A stretch of DNA of 64,000 nucleotides from Nocardioides ferulae (GCF_003660455.1 NZ_QZVR01000009.1:115176-179175); one strand, 5' to 3'; shown: positions 1-8,963, numbered from the stretch's first letter. Program-made: numbers and translations. The notes: generated from the letters alone by a model not told the origin.

Positions 1-65
1 TCGACGGTGGGGTTGCCTCGGGAGTCGAGGATCTCGCGTGCGCCGACGGCTTCGATGCTTGCCAC
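1..65 (-). CDS. eno: Enolase, N-terminal fragment (runs off left edge)
   Basis: Reading the minus strand from a GTG at 65, the first residues are MASIEAVGAREILDSRGNPT, the conserved N-terminus of enolase (2-phosphoglycerate to phosphoenolpyruvate, glycolysis, cytosol). Only about 21 codons lie in the window. An AAGGAG ribosome binding site lies about 8 nt upstream of the GTG, which supports this start. The next gene on the same strand is mazG, and in mycobacteria eno also sits beside an LpqU-type lipoprotein, mazG and mfd, so the context agrees. Identity is secure despite the short fragment. Confidence 0.93.
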   Translation of the reverse strand, partial: MASIEAVGAREILDSRGNPTV

Positions 66-292
66 GTAGTGCTCCTTGAAGACGAGAGGTGACGAGTCGG
101 TCGACCCGACGGAGGTCTGGTCGAGAGGGATGTGCAGTTGTCGTGCGGGGTCGTGCGGCGGCTCCAGCGGGTGGGCCGGGCCGGCCTCGGCCCAGCCTAG
201 ACCCGGCCGGGGCGGGCACCCTCCCCCGCGGGCATCGCCGGGAAGAAGGTCCGTCGAACACAGGGCTCAAGGCCCTGCGCGGGCCCCACCGC
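66..292. other. Intergenic region between mazG and eno
   Basis: These 227 bases hold no convincing gene. An inverted repeat CAGGGC-TCAAG-GCCCTG at 261-277 lies just past the mazG stop and could act as a weak terminator, although no T-run follows. The eno ribosome binding site is at the left end. ORFs predicted here have the composition of antisense shadows. Confidence 0.5.
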
Positions 293-955
293 TCAGCCCG
301 GCAGCACCCGGCGTACGGCGTCGCGCAGCGCCTGCTCGGGGTCGACGCCGCCGGCGCGGGCCTCGGCCACGAGGGCGAGCAGCCGGTCGCCGATGGTCTC
401 GGCGGGCTCGACCACCGGAGCGGCGGGCTCGACCACCGGTTGGGCCGGCTCGACGCGCGCCGGTGTGCCGGCCCGCTGCAGCCGGTCGAGCACCTTGTCG
501 GCGTAGAGCAACGCGGGAAGGCCGGGCGGCAGCCCGTCGGTCACCGAGCTGCGCTGCTTCTCGTCGGCCTTCGCCGCCTCCCAGGCCTCGTTGATCGCCG
601 CGGGATCGGTGAGGCCGGCCGCCTCGTGCTCGTCGCCCCCGAACACGTGCGTGTTGCGGCGGTACATCTTCGCGGTGATGTCGCGGGCGACGTCGTCGAG
701 CGTGAAGGCGCCCTCCTGCTCGGCGATCAGCGCGTGGAAGTAGACCTGCAGCAGCAGGTCGCCGAGCTCCTCGCGCAGGTGGTCGAGGTCGCCGGTGTCG
801 ATCGCCTCGAGCGTCTCGTAGGTCTCTTCGAGCAGGTAGCGCGCCAGCGACCGGTGGGTCTGCGCGCGCTTCCAGCCGCACTCGGCCTGGAGCCGGCGCA
901 TCACCGCGCGGAACTCCAGCAGCGGCTCGCCGGCGGTCTCGGCAGGCTCGACCAC
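293..955 (-). CDS. mazG: MazG-type nucleoside triphosphate pyrophosphohydrolase
   Basis: This 220-residue protein carries the MazG NTP-PPase core early in the chain: ECGWKRAQTHRSLARYLLEE, then the metal-binding EETYE and ELGDLLLQV segments, then the ITAKMYRRNTHVFG block. MazG hydrolyses non-canonical (d)NTPs to monophosphates and PPi. The proposed GTG start lies 11 nt after the upstream lipoprotein stop and there is no clear RBS, so translation may be coupled; the exact start is uncertain. The N-terminus (VVEPAET) and the C-terminal linker (three VEPA-type units at about residues 165-185) are encoded by copies of the GGTCGAGC..GCCGAGACC dispersed repeat, so the gene seems to have absorbed repeat DNA outside the catalytic core. 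Confidence 0.88.
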   Translation of the reverse strand: MVEPAETAGEPLLEFRAVMRRLQAECGWKRAQTHRSLARYLLEETYETLEAIDTGDLDHLREELGDLLLQVYFHALIAEQEGAFTLDDVARDITAKMYRRNTHVFGGDEHEAAGLTDPAAINEAWEAAKADEKQRSSVTDGLPPGLPALLYADKVLDRLQRAGTPARVEPAQPVVEPAAPVVEPAETIGDRLLALVAEARAGGVDPEQALRDAVRRVLPG

Positions 956-965
956 CGGATCAGGC

Positions 966-1667
966 TCAGCCGCAGCGCTGACTGTTGGGCAGGCTGCCGG
1001 CGTAGCCCGGGTCGGGCTCGGTGACGTCGCCCTGCTTGGCGACGTCGCTGACGGCGTAGGACAGGCCGGTGTCGACCGGCACCGCCACGCCGTCCTCGAT
1101 CGCCATGCCGTACGACGGGTCGAGGCGCACCTCGTTCTCGGCGAGCCAGTCGGCGAAGGCCTCCTCGCCGCGGGCGAGCGACTCCTCACGGGTGGGGTCG
1201 CCGGCGGCGCCCTCCTCGACGAGCAGCAGCTGGCCGACCTCGATCTTGGCCTCCACCACGTAGCTGCCGGCCGCCTCGATCTCGATCACGGCCTCCTGCT
1301 GGTCCTCGGGGAGGTCGGCGACGGCCTGCTCGAGGCTGGAGACCTGGCGGTCGTACTGCCCGGCCACGGTGACGCCGTAGTCGTCGGCCATCTCCTCGGC
1401 GGCCGCGGCGAGCGCGAGCTCACCGACCACGCCGCCACGCAGGAAGCGGCCGGCGAAGGCCTGGCCGCCCTCCTCGAGCTGGCTCTCGATCGCGGCGCAG
1501 TAGCCGGCGGTCAGCTCCTCCACCCGGGAGCTGCTGATCGTCTGGTCGCCCGCTCGCACGCCGACCCCGGGATTCCACCCGGCCGCACCGCAACCGGAGA
1601 GCAGCAGGGCGGAGGCGGTGACGACGCCGGCAAGCGAACGGCGCAGCGGACGCGGGGTGGTGCTCAC
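966..1667 (-). CDS. Secreted lipoprotein with SurA-like N-terminal region
   Basis: This 233-residue protein has a signal peptide and lipobox (LLLSGC, Cys about 26), so it should be lipid-anchored outside the membrane. The mature part is alpha-helical and acidic and resembles the SurA-N/trigger-factor-like chaperone region of actinobacterial lipoproteins. A prolyl isomerase domain is not visible. It occupies the lpqU position between mfd and mazG, but homology to LpqU is not claimed. The GTG start has an AAGGGAG site 6 nt upstream. It is 39 nt downstream of mfd and 10 nt upstream of mazG, so an mfd-lipoprotein-mazG operon is likely. A chaperone role is inference. Confidence 0.75.
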   Translation of the reverse strand: MSTTPRPLRRSLAGVVTASALLLSGCGAAGWNPGVGVRAGDQTISSSRVEELTAGYCAAIESQLEEGGQAFAGRFLRGGVVGELALAAAAEEMADDYGVTVAGQYDRQVSSLEQAVADLPEDQQEAVIEIEAAGSYVVEAKIEVGQLLLVEEGAAGDPTREESLARGEEAFADWLAENEVRLDPSYGMAIEDGVAVPVDTGLSYAVSDVAKQGDVTEPDPGYAGSLPNSQRCG

Positions 1668-1706
1668 GGGAGGCTCCCTTGGGATCGGTGCGGGTGGTGC
1701 GACGGG

Positions 1707-4700
1707 TCAGGCCGGCTTCTGGGCTCCGGCGGCCTCGGGGTCGAGGACGGAGTCGATGACCTGCCGTGCCCATTCAAGCAGGGCCACGCCGGCGATCGGC
1801 TTCCCCCCGACCACCGCGGTCTGCGGGCGCGGCACCAGCACGGTGTCGAGCTGGGTCTTGACCACGCTCTTGGGATAGAGCCGGTTCAGCCGCACCACCC
1901 GCGAGTCGGGCAGGCTGACCGGCGCGAAGCGGACGTTGCGACCCGCGATCGTCACCTCGCCGATGCCGGCCCGCCGGGCCCGGGCGCGGAACCGGGCGAC
2001 CAGCAGCAGGCTGGTGACCACGTCGGGCATGTCGCCGTACCGGTCCTGAAGCTCGTCGCGGATCGCGTCGACGTCGTCGTCGGAGCGCACCTCGGCGAGC
2101 CGCTTGTAGATCTCCAGGCGCAGCCGCTCGCTCGAGATGTAGTCGTGCGGCAGGTGCGCGTCGACCGGCAGCTCGATGCGCACCTCCTGCTGCTCGGGCT
2201 CCCCGTCGCCCTTGAACTCGGCCACCGCCTCGCCGACCAGCCGCACGTAGAGGTCGAAGCCGACGTCGGCGATGTGGCCGGACTGCTCGCCGCCGAGCAG
2301 GTTGCCGGCGCCGCGGATCTCGAGGTCCTTCATCGCGATCGCCATGCCGCCACCGAGGTCGGAGTGCTGCGCGAGGGTCGCGAGCCGCTCGTGCGCGGTC
2401 TCGGTGAGCGGCTTCTCGCCGGGATAGAGGAAGTAGGCGTAGGCCCGCTCGCGGGAGCGACCCACCCGCCCGCGCAGCTGGTGCAGCTGGGAGAGGCCGA
2501 GGGTGTCGGAGCGCTCGATGATCATCGTGTTGGCGTTGGAGACGTCGAGACCCGACTCGACCAGCGTGGTGCAGACCAGCACGTCGAAGCGCTTCTCCCA
2601 GAAGTCGAGCATCACCTGCTCGAGCTGCTTCTCGTTCATCTGGCCGTGCGCGGTCGCGACCCGGGCCTCGGGCACCAGCTCGCGGATGCGGGCGGCGGCC
2701 TTCTCGATCGAGTTCACCCGGTTGTGGATGTAGAACACCTGGCCCTCGCGCAGCAGCTCGCGACGCACTGCGGCGACAACCTGGCGGTCCTCGTAGGCGC
2801 CGACATAGGTCAGCACCGGGTGCCGCTCCTCGGGCGGGGTGGTGATCGTCGACATCTCGCGGATGCCGGTGATCGCCATCTCGAGCGTGCGCGGGATCGG
2901 TGTCGCGCTCATCGCGAGCACGTCGACGGAGGTGCGCAGCCGCTTCATCTGCTCCTTGTGCTCGACGCCGAAGCGCTGCTCCTCGTCGACGATGATCAGC
3001 CCGAGGTCCTTGAACCGGATGTCGGGGTTGAGCAGCCGGTGGGTGCCGATCACGACGTCGACGGTGCCGTCGGTCAGGCCGGCCATCACCTCGGCGGCCT
3101 CCTTGTCGGTCTGGAACCGCGAGAGCTGCTTGAGGACGACGGGGAAGCCGCTCATCCGCTCGGCGAACGTCGAGTGGTGCTGGGTGACCAGCAGCGTGGT
3201 CGGCACCAGCACCGCGACCTGCTTGCCCTCCTGGACCGCCTTGAACGCCGCACGGACCGCGATCTCGGTCTTGCCGTAGCCCACGTCGCCGCAGACCAGG
3301 CGGTCCATCGGCACCGTGCGCATCATGTCGCCCTTGACCTCGTCGACCGTGCTCAGCTGGTCGGGGGTCTCGGTGAACGGGAACGCGTCCTCCAGCTCGC
3401 GCTGCCAGGGGGTGTCGGGGCCGAACGCGTAGCCCTGCGTGGCCTGCCGCGCGGCGTAGAGCTTGATCAGCTCGGCGGCGATCTCGCGCACCGCCTTGCG
3501 GGCGCGGTTCTTGCGCTTGGTCCAGTCGCCGCCACCGAGCCGGTCGAGGCTGGGCTGCTCGCCACCCACGTAGCGGGTCACCTGGTCGAGCGCGTCGGCG
3601 GGCACGTAGAGCCGGTCCGGCGGGCCGCCGCGCTTGGACGCGCCGTACTCGAGCACGAGGTACTCGCGGGTCGCGCCGCCGACCTCGCGCTGCTTCATCT
3701 CCACGAACCGGCCCACACCGTGCTGCTCGTGGACCACGTAGTCGCCGGACTTCAGCTCCAGCGGGTCGATCTGCCGCTTGCGCCGGGCCGGCATCTTGCG
3801 CATGTCGCGGGTCGAGGACTTCTGACCCGAGAGGTCCTCGCCGGTGAGCAGCACCAGCCGGTTGGCCTCGTCGACGAAGCCGTGGGTCAGGCCGCCGGTG
3901 GCGACGGTGACCACGTCGGGGTCGGGCGGGGCGGCCAGGTCGTCGACCAGCCGGGCCGGCACGTCGTGCTCGCCGAGCACCTCGACCAGGCGCTGCGCGG
4001 GCCCGTGCCCGGAGTGCACGAACACCACCCGGAAGCCCTGGCCCAGCCAGGCCCTCGCGTCGGCGATCGCGCGCTCGACGTCGCCGCGGTAGGCCTCGGC
4101 GGGGTGCGCGGACAGGCCCCGGCTGGGCACCGCGCCCACGAGCACGTCGACGTCGCCCCCGGGAGCGTCGTCGTCCTCGATGCCGAACGGGCTCATCGTC
4201 CACCACGGCACGGCTCGGTCGAGGGTGTGCTCGCGGACCTCGGAGAGGGAGCGGTACGACGCGGCGCCGAGGTCGATGGGCGCGGTGCCGCCGCCGGCCG
4301 CGGCCGCCCACGACGCCCCCAGGAACTCCTCGCTGGTCGCGACGAGGTCGTGGGCGCGGGTGCGGGCCCGCTCGGGGTCGAGCACGAGCACGTGGGTGTC
4401 GGCCGGCATCAGGTCGACGAGCAGCTCCATCTCGTCGACCAGCGCCGGCGCCAGCGACTCCATGCCCTCGACCGCGATGCCGGCGGCGATCTTGTCGGTG
4501 AGCTCGAGCAGCTGCGGGTGGGCGCGGCCCAGCTCGGCCGCGCGCTCGCGGACCTGCTCGGTCAGCAGCAGCTCGCGGCACGGCGGCGCCCACAGCCGCT
4601 CGACCGTGTCGAGCGTGCGCTGGTCGGCGACCGAGAACGAGCGGATCTCCTCGATGTCGTCGCCCCAGAACTCGACCCGGAGCGGGTGCTCCTCGGTGGG

Positions 4701-5294
4701 CGGGAAGACGTCGACGATGCCGCCGCGCACCGCGAACTCGCCGCGCTTCTCGACCAGGTCGACGCGGGAGTACGCCGCGTCGGCGAGCCGCTGCACCACC
4801 TCGTCGAGGGGGGCGGTGTCGCCCGGCTCGAGCTCGACCGGCCGCAGCTCGCCGAGGCCCTTGACCTGGGGCTGGAGGACCGAGCGGACCGGGGCGACGA
4901 CGACCTGGAGCGGCCCGTTGGCGGCGGCCCCGGCCGAGCCGGCCGAGTCACCGGGGTGGCACAGCCGCCGGAGGACCGCCAGCCGCTGCCCGACGGTGTC
5001 GCTGCGCGGGCTGAGCCGCTCGTGCGGCAGGGTCTCCCAGCTCGGGTAGAGGGCGACCGTGCGCGGGTCGAGGAAGCAGCCGAGCGAGTCGACGAGGTCC
5101 TCGGCCTCGCGGGCGGTGGCGGTGACCGCGAGCACGGTCCTGCCCTCGCGGACCAGCCCCGCGACCACGAACGGCCGCAGCGACTCGGGGCCGGTGAGGT
5201 CGAGGGCCCGCACCGCGCCGCCGCGGGCGTCGGCCATCGCGGAGGCGAGGGTGGGGTCGGCGAGGACGGCGTCGGCCAGGCCGGTGAGGCTCAC
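1707..5294 (-). CDS. mfd: Transcription-repair coupling factor Mfd
   Basis: At 1195 residues this is full length for Mfd, the ATP-dependent translocase that removes RNA polymerase stalled at DNA damage and recruits UvrA. Domains in order: a UvrB-like N-terminal module (about 1-350), the CarD-like RNA polymerase interaction domain (about 510-580, around SGDYVVHEQHGVGRF), the SF2 helicase motor with Walker A GDVGYGKT (about 665-672), DEEQ box (about 768), SATPIPRTL motif and QLRGRVGR, and the C-terminal TRCF domain. The start is a GTG with a GGGAGCCACC site. A 12-bp palindrome (5392-5403) next to a TACACT -10 lies about 90 nt upstream. Confidence 0.98.
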   Translation of the reverse strand: MSLTGLADAVLADPTLASAMADARGGAVRALDLTGPESLRPFVVAGLVREGRTVLAVTATAREAEDLVDSLGCFLDPRTVALYPSWETLPHERLSPRSDTVGQRLAVLRRLCHPGDSAGSAGAAANGPLQVVVAPVRSVLQPQVKGLGELRPVELEPGDTAPLDEVVQRLADAAYSRVDLVEKRGEFAVRGGIVDVFPPTEEHPLRVEFWGDDIEEIRSFSVADQRTLDTVERLWAPPCRELLLTEQVRERAAELGRAHPQLLELTDKIAAGIAVEGMESLAPALVDEMELLVDLMPADTHVLVLDPERARTRAHDLVATSEEFLGASWAAAAGGGTAPIDLGAASYRSLSEVREHTLDRAVPWWTMSPFGIEDDDAPGGDVDVLVGAVPSRGLSAHPAEAYRGDVERAIADARAWLGQGFRVVFVHSGHGPAQRLVEVLGEHDVPARLVDDLAAPPDPDVVTVATGGLTHGFVDEANRLVLLTGEDLSGQKSSTRDMRKMPARRKRQIDPLELKSGDYVVHEQHGVGRFVEMKQREVGGATREYLVLEYGASKRGGPPDRLYVPADALDQVTRYVGGEQPSLDRLGGGDWTKRKNRARKAVREIAAELIKLYAARQATQGYAFGPDTPWQRELEDAFPFTETPDQLSTVDEVKGDMMRTVPMDRLVCGDVGYGKTEIAVRAAFKAVQEGKQVAVLVPTTLLVTQHHSTFAERMSGFPVVLKQLSRFQTDKEAAEVMAGLTDGTVDVVIGTHRLLNPDIRFKDLGLIIVDEEQRFGVEHKEQMKRLRTSVDVLAMSATPIPRTLEMAITGIREMSTITTPPEERHPVLTYVGAYEDRQVVAAVRRELLREGQVFYIHNRVNSIEKAAARIRELVPEARVATAHGQMNEKQLEQVMLDFWEKRFDVLVCTTLVESGLDVSNANTMIIERSDTLGLSQLHQLRGRVGRSRERAYAYFLYPGEKPLTETAHERLATLAQHSDLGGGMAIAMKDLEIRGAGNLLGGEQSGHIADVGFDLYVRLVGEAVAEFKGDGEPEQQEVRIELPVDAHLPHDYISSERLRLEIYKRLAEVRSDDDVDAIRDELQDRYGDMPDVVTSLLLVARFRARARRAGIGEVTIAGRNVRFAPVSLPDSRVVRLNRLYPKSVVKTQLDTVLVPRPQTAVVGGKPIAGVALLEWARQVIDSVLDPEAAGAQKPA

Positions 5295-5385
5295 GGTGGC
5301 TCCCTGGTGGTGCGCGGATGGGCGGCGGCGCGGAGAGGGCGCAGCACGAGCGCCCCCGGTCGGAACGACAGGGGGTGGTCAGGCC

Positions 5386-5408
5386 AGTGTAGGAGAGCTC
5401 TCCGACAC
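5386..5408 (-). promoter_or_regulatory. Palindrome beside a putative mfd promoter
   Basis: GGAGAGCTCTCC at 5392-5403 is a perfect 12-bp palindrome, extended by GTGT/ACAC arms after one mismatch. On the minus strand it is followed directly by TACACT (5391-5386), which fits a -10 element about 90 nt upstream of mfd. It could be an operator or the terminator of the preceding minus-strand gene. Confidence 0.4.
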
Positions 5409-5447
5409 CCCGCCTCGGCTGCGAGCCGGGACCGGGATCGGGGTCGC

Positions 5448-6005
5448 TCAGCCGCCGAAGGCCGCCTCGCGGGCGGCCGCGAGCCACGGCCGGTCGCGGT
5501 AGTAGGCCTGCCCGTCGGCCGCGATCAGTCGCAGCCAGCGCAGTCGCGCGTCGAGGTAGTCGAGGTAGGCCGCGCGGCGGCTCCGGAGGCCGGGGTGCCA
5601 GGGCGCCGGTGTGTCCTGGCGCTCGCACTCGGCGACCGCGGCCACGACACCCGGCTCGGCGCGCTGCGCGGCCTCTGCCACCAGCGCGACCAGGCCCTTG
5701 CGTCGAGCCTCCTCGCGCACCGCGAGCAGCGCCGGCTCGACGTGGTCGACCATGAAGCCGACCGTGACCAGGCTGCGGTTGTCGGCCGCCTGGGCCACGT
5801 CGCGGCACGCGGCGACGGCCCGCTCGTCGCGGCCGCGCACCCGCTCCTCGACCAGCCAGAGGGCCGCGCCGGCCACGGCGAGCAGCGCCATCGACGCGGC
5901 CACCCACCGCCGGCCCCGCGAGGTGAGCCGCGGCTCCCGCCCAGCCCGCTCGAGCACCTCGGCGCCCGCGGCGTCCTCGGGGTGCGGAGTGCCCCACCTG
6001 TCCAT
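5448..6005 (-). CDS. Hypothetical single-pass membrane protein
   Basis: The family is not recognised. The 185-residue protein has a charged cytosolic N-terminus of about 33 residues, one clear membrane helix (about residues 36-53, WVAASMALLAVAGAALWLV), and an alanine/arginine-rich helical region outside. The tail contains a run of aromatic residues (AAYLDYLDARLRWLRLI, then AYYRDRPWL). The ATG start is the first in frame. It lies between the serpin gene and mfd, about 150 nt upstream of mfd on the same strand, and is more probably a separate unit because of the palindrome in between. No function is assigned. Confidence 0.65.
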   Translation of the reverse strand: MDRWGTPHPEDAAGAEVLERAGREPRLTSRGRRWVAASMALLAVAGAALWLVEERVRGRDERAVAACRDVAQAADNRSLVTVGFMVDHVEPALLAVREEARRKGLVALVAEAAQRAEPGVVAAVAECERQDTPAPWHPGLRSRRAAYLDYLDARLRWLRLIAADGQAYYRDRPWLAAAREAAFGG

Positions 6006-6051
6006 CCGGCAAGTGTGCCCCCGCCCCGGTCAGCGGCCCGATCGGGCGGGG

Positions 6052-7374
6052 TCAGCCGCGCGGGTCGGCCACCCGTCCCAGGAACAGCGGCGTGCCGTGC
6101 TCGAGGTCGTGGATAGCGAACAGGAAGGGCCGGTCGACGACCACCGTCCGGCGCTCTGGCGGCGCCGAGGTCGTGCCGGCCACGACCGCGGTGGCGGCCG
6201 CGGCCTCGGTGCCCTCCTCGTCGACGGCGATGAACACCTGGTGCAGCACCGCCTGCAGGTGCAGCCGCTCCTCGGCGGTCATGCCGGAGAGGTCGGCGCG
6301 CTCGCTGTCGAAGGCCAGCGGCATGCCGAGTGCCTCGAGCGCGGTGCGCAGCGGGGCGTCGGTGCGGAAGGTCCACTTGGGCAGCGTCAGGTCGACGCCC
6401 TGGGGCCGCGGCGCGGCCAGCACGGCCGGCAGGTCGCCGCCCGCGATCGCCGCCTCGAGGTCGGCGAGGCGCCCCTCGTCGGGCAGCACGACGGTCATCG
6501 CCAGCCCGCCTCCGGCGTAGCCCAGCCGCACCGCCTGCCAGCCGTCGCCGCCGGCGTACGCAGCGTCGTCGAGGCCGGCGTACATCGTCGGCACCCGGAG
6601 GGTCTCGCCGCCGGCGAGGTGGAAGGGCCGCTCCTCGGTGTTGAACTCCTCGAAGGGGTGCTCCCAGGGCGCCTTGAGGTAGAGCGCGTTGACGAGCACC
6701 AGCCGGGTCAGGGCGTCAAGCACCCCCTCGGGGATGATCTCCTCGATCCGGTCGTGGGTCTGCTCGGCGGTCCAGTCGTTGATCAGCGTGCGCGCCTGCT
6801 CGGCGGCCAACGTGTAGTCGACCAGCCGCATGCCGGCGCCGTACTCCCGGGCCAGCACGTCCAGGAACTCCTGCTGCCACTCGGTGTCGCGCTGCCCGAA
6901 GAGGGCGTTGGCGCTGTCGAGCAGCAGCTCGGCCTCACTCCCGTCGCCGCGCTGCACCGGCCCGGCGAGCGACTCGACGTGCCGGGTCAGCGCGTTCAGG
7001 CCGCCGTTGAGGCGGTCCAGGTCGGGGGCCGCGAGCACCCGCTGCATCTCGGCGAGGGTCTCGGCCCGGGCCCCGTTGGCCGTCAGCCCCAGGGCGACGC
7101 CGATCGAGAACGGCGAGACCGCGAGGTTCGCGTCGGCGGCCGGCCCAAGCTCGCCCCACAGGCCCGCGCCGAGCGCGTGCAGCGAGGCGACGGCGTCGGG
7201 CACCGCCTCGGGCAGGCCTTCGCTCCGTTCGACGTCCGAGGCGACCAGGTCGAGGTCGCCGCCGGGCTCCGTGGGGGAAGGGTCGTCGTCGGAGCAGCCG
7301 GACAGCAGCGACGGGGCGGCGACCGCCAGAGCCGCGAGGGGCACCAGGCGCAGGACGTCACGGCGAGTGGGCAT
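6052..7374 (-). CDS. Serpin family protease inhibitor, predicted lipoprotein
   Basis: This 440-residue protein has a full serpin fold: helical N-terminal region (LAVSPFSIGVALGLTANGAR), LVLVNALYLKAPWEHPF, LPKWTF, and the C-terminal RPFLFAIHD...PLFLGRVADP block. The reactive-centre hinge EEGTEAAAAT (about residues 384-393) fits the pattern of inhibitory serpins (Gly at P15, Thr at P14, small residues at P12-P9), so it should be able to insert its loop and trap a protease. Counting from the hinge puts Thr-Ser near P1-P1'. The N-terminus combines TRRDVLR (Tat-like) with the lipobox LLSGC, so it should be exported and anchored. It lies 41 nt after the lytic transglycosylase gene. The target protease is unknown. 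Confidence 0.92.
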   Translation of the reverse strand: MPTRRDVLRLVPLAALAVAAPSLLSGCSDDDPSPTEPGGDLDLVASDVERSEGLPEAVPDAVASLHALGAGLWGELGPAADANLAVSPFSIGVALGLTANGARAETLAEMQRVLAAPDLDRLNGGLNALTRHVESLAGPVQRGDGSEAELLLDSANALFGQRDTEWQQEFLDVLAREYGAGMRLVDYTLAAEQARTLINDWTAEQTHDRIEEIIPEGVLDALTRLVLVNALYLKAPWEHPFEEFNTEERPFHLAGGETLRVPTMYAGLDDAAYAGGDGWQAVRLGYAGGGLAMTVVLPDEGRLADLEAAIAGGDLPAVLAAPRPQGVDLTLPKWTFRTDAPLRTALEALGMPLAFDSERADLSGMTAEERLHLQAVLHQVFIAVDEEGTEAAAATAVVAGTTSAPPERRTVVVDRPFLFAIHDLEHGTPLFLGRVADPRG

Positions 7375-7415
7375 GCCTGTTCCGACGATCCGGCCACCGG
7401 ACGGGTTCCGCGCGG

Positions 7416-8162
7416 TCACGCGACCGCGCCCGCGTAGGCCCGCGCGGCCGCGAGCACCGCGTCGACGTACTCCTGGGCGTGGTTGTAGGAGAACACCGCG
7501 TCGGTCCAACCCTCGGCGGTGGTGAGGTCGCCACCGCCGGCGCAGAGGTACGCCGCGGCTGCCGCGGCGGCGTCGTCGAGGTCGTGCGGGTCGGCGCGGC
7601 CGTCGCCGTCGGCGTCGGCCGCCCACGGCTCCCAGCTCGACCACAGGAACTGCATCGGGCCGAGCGCGTGCTCCCAGCGCGGGTCACCGTGCCAGGCCCG
7701 CGAGGTCGAGGTGGACGGGATCGCCGCGAACTCACCGGAGCCGTCGAGGGCAGGTCCCAGGATGCGGCTGGAGGAGCGCCCGTCGGCGAGCAGCTCACGG
7801 CCGCCGAGCGTGCCGTGCTGGGACTCCACCCAGCCGACGCCCGCGAGCGTGGTCCAGCCGACGTCGCAGCCCAGCGGCCGGGTCAGCTGGGCGCGCGCGT
7901 AGGCGCGCACCGCGGGGCGGGGGATCCCGGTCTTCTCGGCGGTGCGCGTCAGCCACCCGGGCGCGACCCGGACCGCGCCGAGCGCGGCGCCGGCGGGCAC
8001 CGGCGGCCGCACCCGCGGCGGCGTGGGGGCGCCGACGTACGCCGTGGCCTCGCCGGCTCGCGGGCTCTCGCGGCTCGCGATGGTCTGCGAGGCCGCGTAG
8101 GCCAGTCCGGTGACGAGCAGCAGGCCGAGCGCGAGGACCGCGATCAGTCGCGGCGCGCTCAC
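7416..8162 (-). CDS. Lytic murein transglycosylase-like protein
   Basis: This 248-residue protein starts with an export signal or membrane anchor (LIAVLALGLLLVTGLAYAA), then a Pro-rich linker, then a lysozyme-like domain with WVESQHG (probable catalytic Glu), LGPMQFLWSSWEPWA and the FSYNHAQEYVDAV tail typical of actinobacterial transglycosylases that cleave peptidoglycan glycan strands. Between these lies DADGDGRADPHD, an EF-hand-like calcium-binding loop often seen in this family. Its GTG start overlaps the cysQ stop by 4 nt (GTGA), so translation is coupled. The cysQ-transglycosylase-serpin order suggests one transcript. Confidence 0.85.
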   Translation of the reverse strand: MSAPRLIAVLALGLLLVTGLAYAASQTIASRESPRAGEATAYVGAPTPPRVRPPVPAGAALGAVRVAPGWLTRTAEKTGIPRPAVRAYARAQLTRPLGCDVGWTTLAGVGWVESQHGTLGGRELLADGRSSSRILGPALDGSGEFAAIPSTSTSRAWHGDPRWEHALGPMQFLWSSWEPWAADADGDGRADPHDLDDAAAAAAAYLCAGGGDLTTAEGWTDAVFSYNHAQEYVDAVLAAARAYAGAVA

Positions 8163-8950
8163 TCCACCCCGTGCGCCTTCACGAACTCCACGATCCGGTC
8201 GGCGAGCTCGGGGCGGCACACGATGACGTCGGGGAGATAGACGTCCTCCTGGTTGTAGCGCAGCGGGGTGCCGTCGACACGCGAGGTGAACAGGCCGGCG
8301 GCGCGGGCCACGGCCACGGGTGCCGCGGAGTCCCATTCGTACTGGCCACCGGCGTGCACGTAGGCGTCGGTGACGTCGCGGGTCACCGAGATCATCTTCA
8401 CCCCGGCCGAGCCCATCGGCACGAGCTCGGCGCCGAGCTCCTCGGCGAGGGCGTTGACGAAGGCCGGCGGGCGGCTGCGCGAGACCGCGATCCGCGGCCT
8501 CGGGTTGCTGGCCGGCGGCACGACGGGAGGCTGCCCGGTGTGGAAGGTCTGGCCGAGCGCGGGCTGGGCGACGGCGCCGGCGACCAGGTCGCCGTCCTGC
8601 CACAGCGCCACGTGGACGGCCCAGTCGTCGCGCGGCGGCTCGGAGAACTCGCGGGTGCCGTCGAGCGGGTCGACGATCCAGACCCGTGTGGCGGACAGCC
8701 GCGCCTTGTCGTCCTTGCCCTCCTCCGACAGCACCGCGTCGTCCGGCCGGTGCTCGGCGAGCAGCTGCATGAGCAGCTCGTGCGCCGCGCGGTCGCCGGC
8801 ATCCTTGAGCTCGCGGCCCTCGAGCCCCTCCTCGCGCACCTCGAGCAGCAGCCTGCCCGCGGTCTCGGCGAGCCAGGCGGCCAGGACGTGGTCGTCGGTG
8901 GCGGCGGCGGGCGGGGGCGTTCCGGGGGCTGAGCGGGGCGCGGAGGTCAC
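8159..8950 (-). CDS. cysQ: 3'(2'),5'-bisphosphate nucleotidase (CysQ-like, inositol monophosphatase family)
   Basis: The 263-residue protein has the lithium-sensitive phosphatase motifs: SEEG (about 75-78), VDPLDGTREF (about 93-102) and the C-terminal WDSAAPVAVARAAG. CysQ hydrolyses 3'-phosphoadenosine 5'-phosphate, the by-product of sulfation and sulfate assimilation. That is notable because a PAPS-dependent sulfotransferase lies 5 kb away; the link is inference. The chosen GTG is exactly 7 nt after TAGGGT on the minus strand, suggesting a leaderless transcript, and there is no RBS. An inositol monophosphatase activity cannot be excluded. Confidence 0.86.
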   Translation of the reverse strand: MTSAPRSAPGTPPPAAATDDHVLAAWLAETAGRLLLEVREEGLEGRELKDAGDRAAHELLMQLLAEHRPDDAVLSEEGKDDKARLSATRVWIVDPLDGTREFSEPPRDDWAVHVALWQDGDLVAGAVAQPALGQTFHTGQPPVVPPASNPRPRIAVSRSRPPAFVNALAEELGAELVPMGSAGVKMISVTRDVTDAYVHAGGQYEWDSAAPVAVARAAGLFTSRVDGTPLRYNQEDVYLPDVIVCRPELADRIVEFVKAHGVE

Positions 8951-8957
8951 GGCGGCC

Positions 8958-8963
8958 ACCCTA
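8958..8963 (-). promoter_or_regulatory. TAGGGT -10 element, 7 nt before cysQ start
   Basis: Minus-strand TAGGGT is separated from the cysQ GTG by 7 nt. In actinobacteria this geometry places the transcription start at or next to the start codon (leaderless mRNA). The same arrangement recurs at several other genes in this window. Confidence 0.55.

Noticed and set aside
2145..6116. A 1323-codon plus-strand open frame opposite mfd
   Set aside because: It is an antisense shadow of mfd and its neighbour: Leu/Val/His/Arg/Gly-rich, no domain, caused by high GC at third positions of the real genes.
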